DNA from: Aurantimonas sp. HBX-1
GTDB lineage: Bacteria; Pseudomonadota; Alphaproteobacteria; Rhizobiales; Rhizobiaceae
Direction: 5' to 3'
DNA: 64,000 nucleotides
NCBI RefSeq assembly: GCF_021391535.1
Contig: NZ_CP090066.1
Coordinates: 881,501-945,500, forward strand
Shown: positions 33,561-42,402 of the stretch, in pieces
Layout of the letters: each line of letters begins with the position of its first letter
How positions within the stretch are numbered: position 1 is the stretch's first letter
Program-made: the position numbers and the translations under genes
The notes under the pieces: model-generated
Told to the model about the DNA's origin: nothing
Seen by the model: the letters and a program-made list of their open reading frames with translations, nothing else
The model's database searches: none

Positions 33561-33874
33561 GACGCGGCTGAGACTTCGGCATGAAAACGGGCCCGGCTTT
33601 TATGGCCGGGCCCGAACTCGTGCCCGCGCCCGAGACCAGTCCGGCAGTGGCCGCCGCAATCCTCGCGCAAGCCCTCGAAGGCACGGTCGCGTCGGCGGAT
33701 TAAGGCAAATTCAACGGATCATCGTGTTGATTCGTGAGGCAGGTATTTCCCTGCCGATGGCGCTGCGACGCCATACGTCCGGCGATGAACGCCACCCCCC
33801 CGAAAAAATTCCGGTCGTCCAGGATGTTCGCGCTTGCCGTGCAACTCCTGAACCGCCCCAAGGAGTCCCGATTC
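33561..33874. promoter_or_regulatory. Intergenic region between flagellin 2 and the first chemoreceptor
   Basis: A 314-base gap. A GC-rich hairpin (arms CGGGCCCGGC 33588-33597 and GCCGGGCCCG 33605-33614) lies 27 bases after the flagellin stop; its only T-run is in the loop, so its termination strength is doubtful. A 40-codon reading frame (33581-33703) is listed separately. AAGGAG at 33860-33865 serves the receptor gene. Confidence 0.5.
33581..33703 (+). CDS. Possible 40-residue peptide
   Basis: An open frame from ATG 33581 to TAA 33701-33703, starting MKTGPAFMAGPELVPAPE and continuing with an Ala-rich helix-like stretch (AVAAAILAQALEGTVASAD). A second in-frame ATG is at 33602. There is no Shine-Dalgarno, and its first third overlaps the hairpin downstream of flagellin 2, so it may well be chance. 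Listed only because the gap is otherwise empty. Confidence 0.2.
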   Translation: MKTGPAFMAGPELVPAPETSPAVAAAILAQALEGTVASAD

Positions 33875-35803
33875 ATGCGCTTCGCCGACATGAAGATCTC
33901 GCGAAAGATCGCCGCCGCTTTCATGGTTCTGATTGTCGTGGCTGCGGCCATGGGAGGCGCGCTCTACACTTTTGTCGCGACGATCGAAACCCACAGCGCC
34001 CTCAAGAACCAGCACGCGGAGATGGGCGATGCGGCGATGGCGGCGCGGTTTTCGCTCGCTCGCCAGGAGGCCTCGCTGCGCGGCTTCATGATCACGCGCG
34101 ACGACTATTTCGCCACGCGGACGAAGGAGCACTACGAGACGTTCAGGGCGAAGGTCGAAGATATCCGTTCGGCCGCCGGCGCGGGCAGCGACATCGCCAG
34201 CCGGATGCCGGCGCTCGAGGCAGCGGTTGCCGCATGGCATGCCGAGATCGCCGACCCGGTGATCCGCTTCATGCGCGACGAGGCGACTTTTCCCCAGGCG
34301 CTGGCGCTCTTCACCTCCGGCAAGGCCGATCAGTTCATCGAGCCGGCCGAAAACATTCTCGACGGCATCCAGGAAGAAGAGAACGCCGCGATCGATCAGG
34401 CCATCGAGACGGAGCGTGTCGCGAACGAGCGGGCCGACCTGGCGCTGCTCGCCGGCATGGGCCTCCTGATCGTCGCCGCGATGGGGCTGGGCTGGCTTCT
34501 GTCCCGTGGCATCGGCACGCCGATCACGGCGATGACGCGCACGATGCGGGAACTGGCCGCCGGCAACAAGGCGGTGGTGGTTCCCGGCGTCGGGCGCCAC
34601 GACGAAGTGGGCGAGATGGCAGAGGCGGTCGAGGCCTTCAAGCGCGCCGCGGTCGAGCGCGACGAGCTGGCAGAGGCGGCCGAACGCGCGCGCATCGACC
34701 AGGAAGAGGCCAAGCGCCGGCAGGCGGCGCTGGAAGACGCCAAGGCCGAGGATCTGCGGGCCTTCGTCGGGGTCATCGAGGTCGGCTTCGAGCGCCTGTC
34801 GGATGGCGACCTGACGGTGCGGATGACCGAGGCGGTGGCACCGGAATTCGAGCCGATCCGCGCCAAGTTCAACGACAGCGTCGCGCAGCTGGAGACGGCG
34901 ATCGGCGGGGTGGTGACCTCGATCGGCTCGATCCGGACGGGTCTTTCCGAGATCAACACGGCGTCGAACGACCTGGCGCAGCGCACCGAGCAGCAGGCGG
35001 CCTCTCTGGAAGAGACGGTGGCGGCGCTGGGCGAGGTGACGCAGGCGGTGAACGAGACGGCGGACGGCGCCGGCAAGGCGCAGCTGGTCGCCGGCGGCGC
35101 GCGGCAGAAGGCGGAGAAGGGCGGCGAGGTGGTGTCGCGGGCGGTCGAGGCGATGAGCCAGATCGAGCGGTCCTCGGCGCAGATCAACCGGATCATCGGG
35201 GTGATCGACGAGATCGCCTTCCAGACCAACCTGCTGGCGCTGAACGCCGGGGTCGAGGCGGCGCGGGCGGGCGATGCCGGCCGTGGCTTCGCGGTGGTGG
35301 CGCAGGAGGTGCGGGGCCTTGCCCAGCGTTCGGCGGAAGCGGCCAAGGAGATCAAGACGCTGATCGCCACGTCGCGCGAGCAGGTGGAGGCCGGGGTCGA
35401 GCTGGTGACGGCGTCGGGCCGGTCGCTGGAGGAGATCGTGACGGAAGTCAGCTCGATGGCCGAGCTGATCTCTTCGATCGCGTCCTCGGCCCGCGAACAG
35501 GCGACGAGCCTGCGCGAGGTGTCGGGCGCGGCGGACCAGATGGACAAGGTGACCCAGCAGAACGCGGCGATGGTGGAACAGGCGACGGCGGCGAGCCAGA
35601 CGCTGACAAACGAGACCGAGGAACTGGCCGCGGCGATGGCGAAGTTCCGGACCTCGGCGAGCCCGGCCGGCCGCCTTGCGCCGGCGAACGCCTCGCGGGT
35701 CCAGCGCATTGCCAGCCGCACCGTGACGCAGATGAAGACCACCGGCCGCGGCGGCGCTGCCCCTGCCGCCCATGCCGACAGCGACAGCTGGGAGGAGTTC
35801 TGA
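33875..35803 (+). CDS. Methyl-accepting chemotaxis protein with CHASE3-like sensor
   Basis: Protein of 642 residues from ATG 33875 (AAGGAG 9 bases upstream). Membrane helices at about 13-33 and 188-208 enclose a helical periplasmic sensor with a CHASE3-like motif (SLARQEASLRGFMITRDDYF). Then a HAMP domain, a second HAMP-like stretch and a full signalling domain with the hairpin tip RIIGVIDEIAFQTNLLALNAGVEAARAGDAGRGFAVVAQEVRGLAQRSAEAAKEIKTLI. The C-terminus ends DSWEEF, resembling the tethering pentapeptide that binds CheR/CheB. The last 883 bases are almost identical to the next receptor gene. Ligand unknown. Confidence 0.94.
   Translation: MRFADMKISRKIAAAFMVLIVVAAAMGGALYTFVATIETHSALKNQHAEMGDAAMAARFSLARQEASLRGFMITRDDYFATRTKEHYETFRAKVEDIRSAAGAGSDIASRMPALEAAVAAWHAEIADPVIRFMRDEATFPQALALFTSGKADQFIEPAENILDGIQEEENAAIDQAIETERVANERADLALLAGMGLLIVAAMGLGWLLSRGIGTPITAMTRTMRELAAGNKAVVVPGVGRHDEVGEMAEAVEAFKRAAVERDELAEAAERARIDQEEAKRRQAALEDAKAEDLRAFVGVIEVGFERLSDGDLTVRMTEAVAPEFEPIRAKFNDSVAQLETAIGGVVTSIGSIRTGLSEINTASNDLAQRTEQQAASLEETVAALGEVTQAVNETADGAGKAQLVAGGARQKAEKGGEVVSRAVEAMSQIERSSAQINRIIGVIDEIAFQTNLLALNAGVEAARAGDAGRGFAVVAQEVRGLAQRSAEAAKEIKTLIATSREQVEAGVELVTASGRSLEEIVTEVSSMAELISSIASSAREQATSLREVSGAADQMDKVTQQNAAMVEQATAASQTLTNETEELAAAMAKFRTSASPAGRLAPANASRVQRIASRTVTQMKTTGRGGAAPAAHADSDSWEEF
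34921..35803 (+). repeat. 883-base direct repeat, copy 1 (receptor signalling domain)
   Basis: From GATCGGCTCG at 34921 to the stop codon, this stretch matches 37052-37934 with only scattered, mostly silent differences and no length change. It encodes the signalling tip, methylation helices and C-terminal pentapeptide. Confidence 0.9.
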
Positions 35804-36017
35804 CCGGACATCCGGTCGCTTCCTCCCTGCGACGCCTTGCATACGTCCGCCCGCCGGCGCCGCCCCGACGGGCGGGCGGACGTCGGTCTCCGTACCGGCA
35901 AGCACCGCCAGGGAACTGCCGCTGCGGATTATGTGGGAGAACGACGCCCCGCCTAATGATGGCTTAAGGACTTACCGCATAGCGTCGCAATACATCACCT
36001 GATTGGGATACTCCGCC

Positions 36018-37934
36018 ATGCGCCTGACAATCTCCAAGAAACTTTCCGCGCTGATCGCAGTCTCTGTTCTGGTTTGCATCACCGTTGTTGGCGCTCAGCT
36101 CTACTCGCTGCGCCAGGTTGTGCAGGAGCAGCGCGAGGACCTGCTCAAGACGCAGATCGACACGGCGGTCTCCGTCGTCGAGCGCTATCGTTCGATGGCC
36201 GAGAGCGGGCAGATGGCTGAGGAGGCCGCCCGCGACGCCGCGAAGGGCGTTCTCGCCGGAATGACCTACGGGGCGGGCGACTATTTCTTCGTCACCGACT
36301 ACGAGGCGGTGATGCTGGTGCATCCCAACCAGACGCTGGTCGGCAAGAACATGTGGGAAAACCGCGACCCCGACGGCTTCCCGCTGTTCCAGCACCTGAT
36401 CGCGGAAGCCAAGGCCGGCGGCGGCATCACGCCCTATCTGTGGCCGCGCCCCGACAGCGAGGCGCCGGTTCCCAAGCTGAGCTATTCCGCCGCGGTTCCG
36501 GAGTGGCAGTGGGTCATCGGAACGGGTGTCTATGTCGACGACCTCAACGAGATCTTCCTGGGCGAAGCCTGGAAGTCCCTGATCCTGTCATTCGTGCTGC
36601 TCGGCGTGCTCGTCGCCTGTGCCGTGCCGCTGGCCCGCAGCATCTCGCGTCCCCTGACCGCGATGACCGGCACGATGCGGGCGCTTGCCGCCGGCGATAC
36701 GTCCGTGACCGTCCCGGGGACCGGCCGGCACGACGAGATTGGCGAGATGGCGGAAGCCGTGGAAGCCTTCAAGCGCGCCGGCATCGAGCGTGACGGGCTG
36801 TCCGCCGAGGCGGCTGCGGCCCGCGCCGCCAAGGAGCTCGAACTGATCGAGCAGGAGAAGATCGGTGAAGGCTACGTCAAGGCCCACGAGTTCTTCATGG
36901 CCGAGGTCAAGGAAGGCTTCCAGAGGCTTGCCGACGGCGACCTGACGGCGCGGCTCGATCGGCCCTTCACGTCCGACTACGAGGGCGTGCGGTCATTGTT
37001 CAACGACAGCGTCTCCAAGCTCGAGGCGGCCTTCGCCAGCGTCGTCGAGACGATCGGCTCGATCCGGACGGGTCTTTCCGAGATCAACACGGCGTCGAAC
37101 GACCTGGCGCAGCGCACCGAGCAGCAGGCGGCGAGCCTCGAGGAGACGGTGGCGGCGCTGGGCGAGGTGACGCAGGCGGTGAACGAGACGGCGGACGGCG
37201 CCGGCAAGGCGCAGCTGGTCGCCGGCGGGGCGCGCCAGAAGGCGGAGAAGGGCGGCGAGGTTGTGTCGCGGGCGGTCGAGGCGATGAGCCAGATCGAGCG
37301 GTCCTCGGCGCAGATCAACCGGATCATCGGAGTGATCGACGAGATCGCCTTCCAGACCAACCTGCTGGCGCTGAACGCCGGGGTCGAGGCGGCGCGGGCG
37401 GGCGATGCCGGCCGGGGCTTCGCGGTGGTGGCGCAGGAAGTGCGCGGCCTTGCGCAGCGTTCGGCGGAGGCCGCCAAGGAGATCAAGACGCTGATCGCCA
37501 CCTCGCGCGAGCAGGTGGAGGCCGGGGTCGAGCTGGTGACGGCGTCGGGCCGGTCGCTGGAGGAGATCGTCACCGAGGTGAGCTCGATGGCGGAGGTGAT
37601 CTCGGCGATCGCGGCGAGCGCGCGGGAACAGGCGACGAGCCTGCGCGAGGTGTCGGGCGCGGCGGACCAGATGGACAAGGTGACCCAGCAGAACGCGGCG
37701 ATGGTGGAGCAGGCGACGGCGGCGAGCCAGACGCTGACCAACGAGACCGAGGAGCTGGCCGCGGCGATGGCGAAGTTCCGGACCTCGGCGAGCCCGGCCG
37801 GCCGCCTTGCGCCGGCGAACGCCTCGCGGGTCCAGCGCATCGCAAGCCGCACCGTGACGCAGATGAAGACCACCGGCCGCGGCGGCGCTGCCCCCGCCGC
37901 CCATGCCGAAAACGACAGCTGGGAGGAATTCTGA
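36018..37934 (+). CDS. Methyl-accepting chemotaxis protein with sCache_2-like sensor
   Basis: Protein of 638 residues. Membrane helices at about 9-29 and 190-210 flank a periplasmic single-Cache sensor (ARDAAKGVLAGMTYGAGDYFFVTDYEAVMLVHPNQTLVGKN ... EWQWVIGTGVYVDDL), a fold that often binds small carboxylates. HAMP regions and a signalling domain follow that match the preceding receptor almost base for base; the C-terminus is again a WEEF tether (NDSWEEF). The start at 36018 is chosen over an upstream in-frame GTG/TTG because MRLTISKKLSALIAV makes the proper first helix. The stop overlaps the cheS start (TGATG), so it belongs to the che operon. Confidence 0.95.
   Translation: MRLTISKKLSALIAVSVLVCITVVGAQLYSLRQVVQEQREDLLKTQIDTAVSVVERYRSMAESGQMAEEAARDAAKGVLAGMTYGAGDYFFVTDYEAVMLVHPNQTLVGKNMWENRDPDGFPLFQHLIAEAKAGGGITPYLWPRPDSEAPVPKLSYSAAVPEWQWVIGTGVYVDDLNEIFLGEAWKSLILSFVLLGVLVACAVPLARSISRPLTAMTGTMRALAAGDTSVTVPGTGRHDEIGEMAEAVEAFKRAGIERDGLSAEAAAARAAKELELIEQEKIGEGYVKAHEFFMAEVKEGFQRLADGDLTARLDRPFTSDYEGVRSLFNDSVSKLEAAFASVVETIGSIRTGLSEINTASNDLAQRTEQQAASLEETVAALGEVTQAVNETADGAGKAQLVAGGARQKAEKGGEVVSRAVEAMSQIERSSAQINRIIGVIDEIAFQTNLLALNAGVEAARAGDAGRGFAVVAQEVRGLAQRSAEAAKEIKTLIATSREQVEAGVELVTASGRSLEEIVTEVSSMAEVISAIAASAREQATSLREVSGAADQMDKVTQQNAAMVEQATAASQTLTNETEELAAAMAKFRTSASPAGRLAPANASRVQRIASRTVTQMKTTGRGGAAPAAHAENDSWEEF
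37052..37934 (+). repeat. 883-base direct repeat, copy 2 (receptor signalling domain)
   Basis: Second copy of the receptor signalling module, collinear with 34921-35803. The N-terminal sensor halves of the two genes are unrelated, so similarity begins sharply at the start of the signalling domain. Confidence 0.9.
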
Positions 37935-38236
37935 TGGCGCGACGTCCCACGGGCGCGAAGCCGGCGGCGATCGATCTGCCGGCGATCCTCGACCTCAAGG
38001 CTGCCGGCCCGCTGTGCGATCAGCTCGTCGAGCTGCGCGGCAAGCCGATCATGCTCGATGCTTCGGGCGTCGGCAAAGTCGGCGGCCAGTGCATCCAGGT
38101 ACTGCTGGCGGCCGCCGCGACATGGCAGGCGGACGCTGTCAGCTTCAAGATCGCGGAGCCCTCCGAGGCGTTCCGCACCAGCATCGAACTCATGGGTCTC
38201 TCGGGAACCCTCAGCGACAGGGACACTGCGGCATGA
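37934..38236 (+). CDS. cheS: STAS-domain chemotaxis protein, CheS-like
   Basis: Protein of 100 residues. It reads as a small STAS domain (IDLPAILDLKAAGPLCDQLVELRGKPIMLDASGVGKVGGQCIQVLLAAAATW ... SEAFRTSIELMGLSGTL); the segment LDASGVGKVGG is in the place of the anti-sigma-antagonist phosphorylation loop. Its place between a receptor gene and cheY1 and its size match Sinorhizobium CheS, which binds CheA and speeds decay of CheY1-phosphate. It overlaps the stop of the receptor gene (37932-37934) and ends at the ATGA of cheY1. Confidence 0.8.
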   Translation: MARRPTGAKPAAIDLPAILDLKAAGPLCDQLVELRGKPIMLDASGVGKVGGQCIQVLLAAAATWQADAVSFKIAEPSEAFRTSIELMGLSGTLSDRDTAA

Positions 38237-38604
38237 GCATGACCATTCTGACCATCGACGATTCGCGGACGATCCGCGAAATGCTGCGCGCGACCCTGTC
38301 ATCCTCCGGCTTCACCGTGGTGCAGGCCGAGGACGGCGAGCACGGCATCCAGGTGCTGCAGGAGATGGCTGTCGAGCCGGACGTGATCATCACCGACATC
38401 AACATGCCCCGCAAGGACGGCTTCCAGTTCATCGAGGCGGTGCGCGGCGACCCCTCGCGGCGGGCGATCCCGATCCTCGTCCTCACCACCGAGAGCGACG
38501 CGGAGAAGAAGCAGCGTGCCCGTCTCGCCGGAGCGACCGGCTGGATCGTCAAGCCCTTCGACCCGGTCAAGCTCCTCGACGCGATCAACCGCGTCGCAGC
38601 CTGA
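38233..38604 (+). CDS. cheY1: Chemotaxis response regulator CheY1
   Basis: Protein of 123 residues consisting of a single receiver domain: acidic pocket Asp9-Asp10 (TIDDSRT), phospho-acceptor Asp55 (IITDINMPRKDG), Thr85 (VLTTESD) and Lys107 (IVKPFD). In rhizobial systems with two CheY proteins, the one encoded before cheA acts as phosphate sink and the one after cheB drives the motor; by position this is the sink. The start ATG 38233 overlaps the cheS stop. Confidence 0.93.
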   Translation: MSMTILTIDDSRTIREMLRATLSSSGFTVVQAEDGEHGIQVLQEMAVEPDVIITDINMPRKDGFQFIEAVRGDPSRRAIPILVLTTESDAEKKQRARLAGATGWIVKPFDPVKLLDAINRVAA

Positions 38605-38686
38605 CCGACCGCCGCCTCACGGCGGCAAGCTTAGGGAAAGCCGCCGCGCTTCATGTCGGGGCCGACGACCAGAACAGGGTGCAACC

Positions 38687-40900
38687 ATGGATGCGATGGC
38701 CGAAATCCGGCAGACCTTCTTCGAAGAGTGTGCCGAACAACTCGCTGAACTTGAAGCCGGACTCCTCGCCATGGAAAATGGCGTGGCCGATTCCGACACG
38801 GTGAATGCCGTGTTCCGCGCTGTCCACTCGATCAAGGGCGGAGCGGGCGCCTTCAGCCTCGACGAGCTGGTGCGCTTCGCCCACGTCTTCGAGACGACCC
38901 TGGACGAGCTGCGCTCGGACCGACTCGAGGCCAGCGACCAGGTCATCAAGGTGATGCTGCGCGCCGCCGACGCGCTTGCGGATCTGGTGACGGCAGCCCG
39001 CGACGACGGGGTCTGCGACGCGGAACGCAACGCCGGCCTCGTCCAGGAGTTGAAAGCCCTCGTCGGTGGCAAGGCGTCCGAGGCCGAGGCTCCGGCGCAG
39101 GACGACGGCATCCCGGACTTCGACTTCGTCCCGGTCGCCGTGGATCTCGGCGAAATGCTGGGCGGCGGCGGGGAGGGAAGCTACCGCATCGTCTTCCGGC
39201 CGCATGCGGCGCTCTACGCCAATGCGAACGACGCCGTGCGGATCCTGCGCGACCTCGCCGAGCTCGGCGAGACGACCGTCACCTGCGACACCAGCGAGCT
39301 GCCCGGCCTGGAGGATCTCGACCCGGAGGGCGCGTATCTCTCCTTCACGATCGATCTGCAGACCGACCAGAACGAGGACAAGGTCCGGGAGGTCTTCGAC
39401 TTCGTGGAAGGAAACTGCGACCTGTCGATCGAGGCCCTTGTCGAGGAAGCGGAGGAAGAGGACGGCGCGGGCGTCGACAGCGACCTGGCGGATCTTCTCG
39501 CCCGGATCCGCGGCGACGCCACTCCGGAACCGGCGAAGCGCAGCGTGCCCGAGCCGGTCGCCGAGCCGGTCGCCGAGGCCGTCTCCGGACCGACGCAGGA
39601 CTCCGACGCGGCTCCGTCGCCGGCGCGTGCAGCCACGCCTGCGGCAAAGGTCGAACCCGCCGATCCGAAGACGCAGGCTGCGGCGGCGAACACCGGACAG
39701 ACGATCCGGGTCGACCTCGAGCGGGTCGACCGCCTGATCGACCTCGTCGGCGAGTTGGTCATCCATCAGGTGATGCTCTCCCAGCGGGCCTTCCAGGCCG
39801 GCCTCGCCCGCGCCTCGGATGTCGCCGTCGCCCTCGACGAGCTCGAGCAGCTGACGCGCGAAATCCAGGACAGCGTCATGGCGATCCGCGCCCAGCCGGT
39901 GAAGTCGGTGTTCCAGCGGCTGCCGCGGCTGGTCCGGGAAGTCGCGGACATCGCCGGCAAGTCCGTGCGCCTGGTGACCGAGGGCGAGGCGACGGAAGTC
40001 GACAAGACGGTGATCGAACGGCTGTCCGATCCGCTGACCCACATGATCCGCAACGCCATCGACCACGGCCTCGAGAAGCCGGAGGTCCGCCGCGAGGCGG
40101 GCAAGGCCGAGGAGGGCACCGTCCGCGTCGCGGCCATGCACCGCTCCGGCCGCATCGTCATCGAGATCTCCGACGACGGCGCCGGCATCAATCGCAAGAA
40201 GGTTCGCGAGATCGCCATCGAGAAGGGTCTCGTGCCGGCCGATGCCAGCCTGTCCGACGAGGAGATCGACAATCTGATCTTCATGCCCGGCTTCTCGACG
40301 GCGACCGAGATTTCGGAACTGTCGGGCCGCGGCGTCGGGATGGACGTCGTCAAGCGCTCCATCCAGGCGCTCGGAGGCCGGGTCTCGATCAACTCCAAGC
40401 CGGGGCGCGGATCGACCTTCACCATGAGCCTGCCGCTGACGCTGGCCGTTCTCGACGGCATGATCGTCTCGGTCGGCGATCAGACCGCGGTGGTGCCGCT
40501 CACGGCGATCGTCGAGACGCTGCAGCCGAAGCCGGAGGAAGTGAAGAGCTTCGGCGGCGACGCGCGGCTGATCAAGGTTCGCGACACGTTCCTGCCGCTC
40601 GTCGATGTCGCGCGGGAACTCGCCTACTCGAACGACACGACGAGCGCCACGACTGGCGTCGCCATCCTGGTCGAAGCCGAGAACGGGACGCGCTCGGCGC
40701 TGCTCGTCGATGCGATCCAGGGTCAGCGGCAGGTGGTGATCAAGAGTCTGGAGGCGAATTACGGGCGGGTGCCCGGCATTGCCGCCGCCACCATCCTCGG
40801 CGACGGTCGCGTCGCGCTCATCCTCGACGTCGACGCGATCGTGGCCACGTCGCGCCTCGACGGCGCCTTCAACCCCGGCCTACAGCACGCAGCGGAGTGA
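38687..40900 (+). CDS. cheA: Chemotaxis histidine kinase CheA
   Basis: Protein of 737 residues starting MDAMAEIRQTFFEEC. Domains: P1 HPt with His47 (AVHSIKGGAG), a P2-like region (about 140-270), an acidic/Pro-Ala linker (about 290-360), P3 dimerisation (RVDLERVDRLIDLVGELVIHQ), P4 ATPase with N-box (HMIRNAIDHG), G1 (DDGAGI), F-box (FMPGFSTA) and G2 (GRGVGMDVV), and P5 CheW-like domain. It autophosphorylates in response to receptors and passes phosphate to CheY1, CheY2 and CheB. Longer in-frame reading to 38516 is out of register with the family and excluded. Confidence 0.96.
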   Translation: MDAMAEIRQTFFEECAEQLAELEAGLLAMENGVADSDTVNAVFRAVHSIKGGAGAFSLDELVRFAHVFETTLDELRSDRLEASDQVIKVMLRAADALADLVTAARDDGVCDAERNAGLVQELKALVGGKASEAEAPAQDDGIPDFDFVPVAVDLGEMLGGGGEGSYRIVFRPHAALYANANDAVRILRDLAELGETTVTCDTSELPGLEDLDPEGAYLSFTIDLQTDQNEDKVREVFDFVEGNCDLSIEALVEEAEEEDGAGVDSDLADLLARIRGDATPEPAKRSVPEPVAEPVAEAVSGPTQDSDAAPSPARAATPAAKVEPADPKTQAAAANTGQTIRVDLERVDRLIDLVGELVIHQVMLSQRAFQAGLARASDVAVALDELEQLTREIQDSVMAIRAQPVKSVFQRLPRLVREVADIAGKSVRLVTEGEATEVDKTVIERLSDPLTHMIRNAIDHGLEKPEVRREAGKAEEGTVRVAAMHRSGRIVIEISDDGAGINRKKVREIAIEKGLVPADASLSDEEIDNLIFMPGFSTATEISELSGRGVGMDVVKRSIQALGGRVSINSKPGRGSTFTMSLPLTLAVLDGMIVSVGDQTAVVPLTAIVETLQPKPEEVKSFGGDARLIKVRDTFLPLVDVARELAYSNDTTSATTGVAILVEAENGTRSALLVDAIQGQRQVVIKSLEANYGRVPGIAAATILGDGRVALILDVDAIVATSRLDGAFNPGLQHAAE

Positions 40901-40905
40901 CTCTC

Positions 40906-41397
40906 ATGAACATGACCTCGGGGATCACCACGCCCCATCTCAACGACAATCGCGGCGACGCGCATACCCGCGAACTGATCGCCTTCCGGATGGGCGAGCA
41001 GGAATTCTGCGTCGACATCATGTCGGTCCGCGAAATCCGCGGATGGACGGCCGCGACGCCCCTGCCGCATGCCCCGTCCTACGTCATCGGCGTGATCAAC
41101 CTGCGCGGCGCCGTGCTGCCGATCGTCGACCTTGCGGCGCGGCTGGGCTTCGCCAGTACCGCGCCGACGGCCCGCAGCGTCATCATCGTGGTGCGCGCCG
41201 AGCAGCAGCTGTTCGGCCTCCTGGTGGACGGGGTGTCGGACATCCTCACCGTGACGGACGACGCGCTGCAGCCGACGCCGAACATCGCGTCCGAACTCGC
41301 CCGGCAGTTCGTCCGCGGCGTCATGGCGATCGACACGCGCATGATCTCGCTGATCGCCACCGACAACGTCCTGCCGCAACTGCAGGCAGCCGCCTGA
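40906..41397 (+). CDS. cheW: Chemotaxis coupling protein CheW
   Basis: Protein of 163 residues starting MNMTSGITTPHL. It is a single CheW domain (ELIAFRMGEQEFCVDIMSVREIRGWTAATPLPHAPSYVIGVINLRGAVLPIVDLAARLGF ... LVDGVSDILTVTDDALQPTPN), linking receptors to CheA. It begins 5 bases after cheA; ATG 40906 is preferred over GTG 40897, which would overlap cheA, because GCGGAG lies at proper distance. Confidence 0.95.
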   Translation: MNMTSGITTPHLNDNRGDAHTRELIAFRMGEQEFCVDIMSVREIRGWTAATPLPHAPSYVIGVINLRGAVLPIVDLAARLGFASTAPTARSVIIVVRAEQQLFGLLVDGVSDILTVTDDALQPTPNIASELARQFVRGVMAIDTRMISLIATDNVLPQLQAAA

Positions 41398-41459
41398 ACG
41401 AACGTCCGGCCGCCCCCGGCGGCCCGATGCCCCAGTCCCAGCGCTGCAAGGGCAATACC

Positions 41460-42401
41460 GTGGAGATTCGAGTGGTAACCGGTCAGACAAGACAGGAAAG
41501 GCCGGCCAGGACCGGGCGGGGAGACTCGGTCTCCATCGTCGCGGGCGAGTTTCCGATGACCGAGGCCGACTTCCTGAAGATCGCGGACATGCTCTACAAG
41601 GATGCCGGCATCCACCTGTCGCCATCCAAGACCGACCTTGTCTATTCCCGGCTGTCGAAGCGCCTGCGCACGCTCGGGATCGCGAGCTTCAAGGACTATT
41701 GCGCCCTGGTCGCCGACACGTCGAATGCCGGCGAGCGGATGGCGATGCTCGCCTCGCTGACCACCAACGTCACGCATTTCTTCCGCGAGAAGCACCATTT
41801 CGACCATCTGCGGGAGCACCTGCTGCCGCCGCTGCTGCAGGCCGCCAGGCGGGGCGAGCGGGTGCGGCTCTGGTCGGCGGGGTGCTCGACAGGTCACGAG
41901 CCCTATTCGATGGCGATGACCCTCCTGACCATGATGCCGAACGCCGCGAGCCACGACATCCGCATCCTCGCCACCGACATCGACCCGAACGTCGTCGCCA
42001 CCGGCCGCGCCGGCATCTACGGCGCCAGCGACCTCGCCAGCGTCCCCGCGGAGTTCCGCCGCCGGTGGTTCCGCCCGGCGCCGCCGGTCTCCGGCACGGC
42101 GCGGGGCCGCACCGAGGAGATGGACTTCGAGGTGGTGGACGCGATGCGCGACCTCGTGGCGTTCCGCGAACTCAACCTGATCGGCCAGTGGCCGATGAAG
42201 GGCGGGTTCGACGCGATCTTCTGCCGCAACGTGACGATCTATTTCGACCAGCCGACGCGCGAGCGGGTCTGGAAGCGCTTCGCGGAACGGATCCGGCCCG
42301 GCGGCTACCTGTATGTCGGGCACTCCGAGCGGCTCGGCGGGCCGGCGACGGCCGTGCTCACCTACGAATCCAACACCTCGTATCGCAAGACGGAGGCCTA
42401 G
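41460..42401 (+). CDS. cheR: Chemoreceptor methyltransferase CheR
   Basis: Protein of 313 residues from GTG 41460, with AAGGG at 41448-41452; a later ATG at 41556 (MTEADFLKIADMLYKDAG) is the alternative and would still keep the whole domain. N-terminal helical domain contains YSRLSKRLRTLGIASFKDYCALV; the SAM-binding motif is LWSAGCSTGHEPYSMAM; catalytic core FDAIFCRNVTIYFDQPTRERVWKRFAERIRPGGYLYVGHSERL. It methylates receptor glutamates for adaptation. In S. meliloti CheR also binds CheT. It ends 1 base before cheB. Confidence 0.93.
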   Translation: MEIRVVTGQTRQERPARTGRGDSVSIVAGEFPMTEADFLKIADMLYKDAGIHLSPSKTDLVYSRLSKRLRTLGIASFKDYCALVADTSNAGERMAMLASLTTNVTHFFREKHHFDHLREHLLPPLLQAARRGERVRLWSAGCSTGHEPYSMAMTLLTMMPNAASHDIRILATDIDPNVVATGRAGIYGASDLASVPAEFRRRWFRPAPPVSGTARGRTEEMDFEVVDAMRDLVAFRELNLIGQWPMKGGFDAIFCRNVTIYFDQPTRERVWKRFAERIRPGGYLYVGHSERLGGPATAVLTYESNTSYRKTEA

Positions 42402-42402
42402 G

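Noticed and set aside
33588..33614. Hairpin after flagellin 2 as a normal terminator
   Set aside because: The T-run is in the loop and none follows the stem, so it is reported only as a hairpin.
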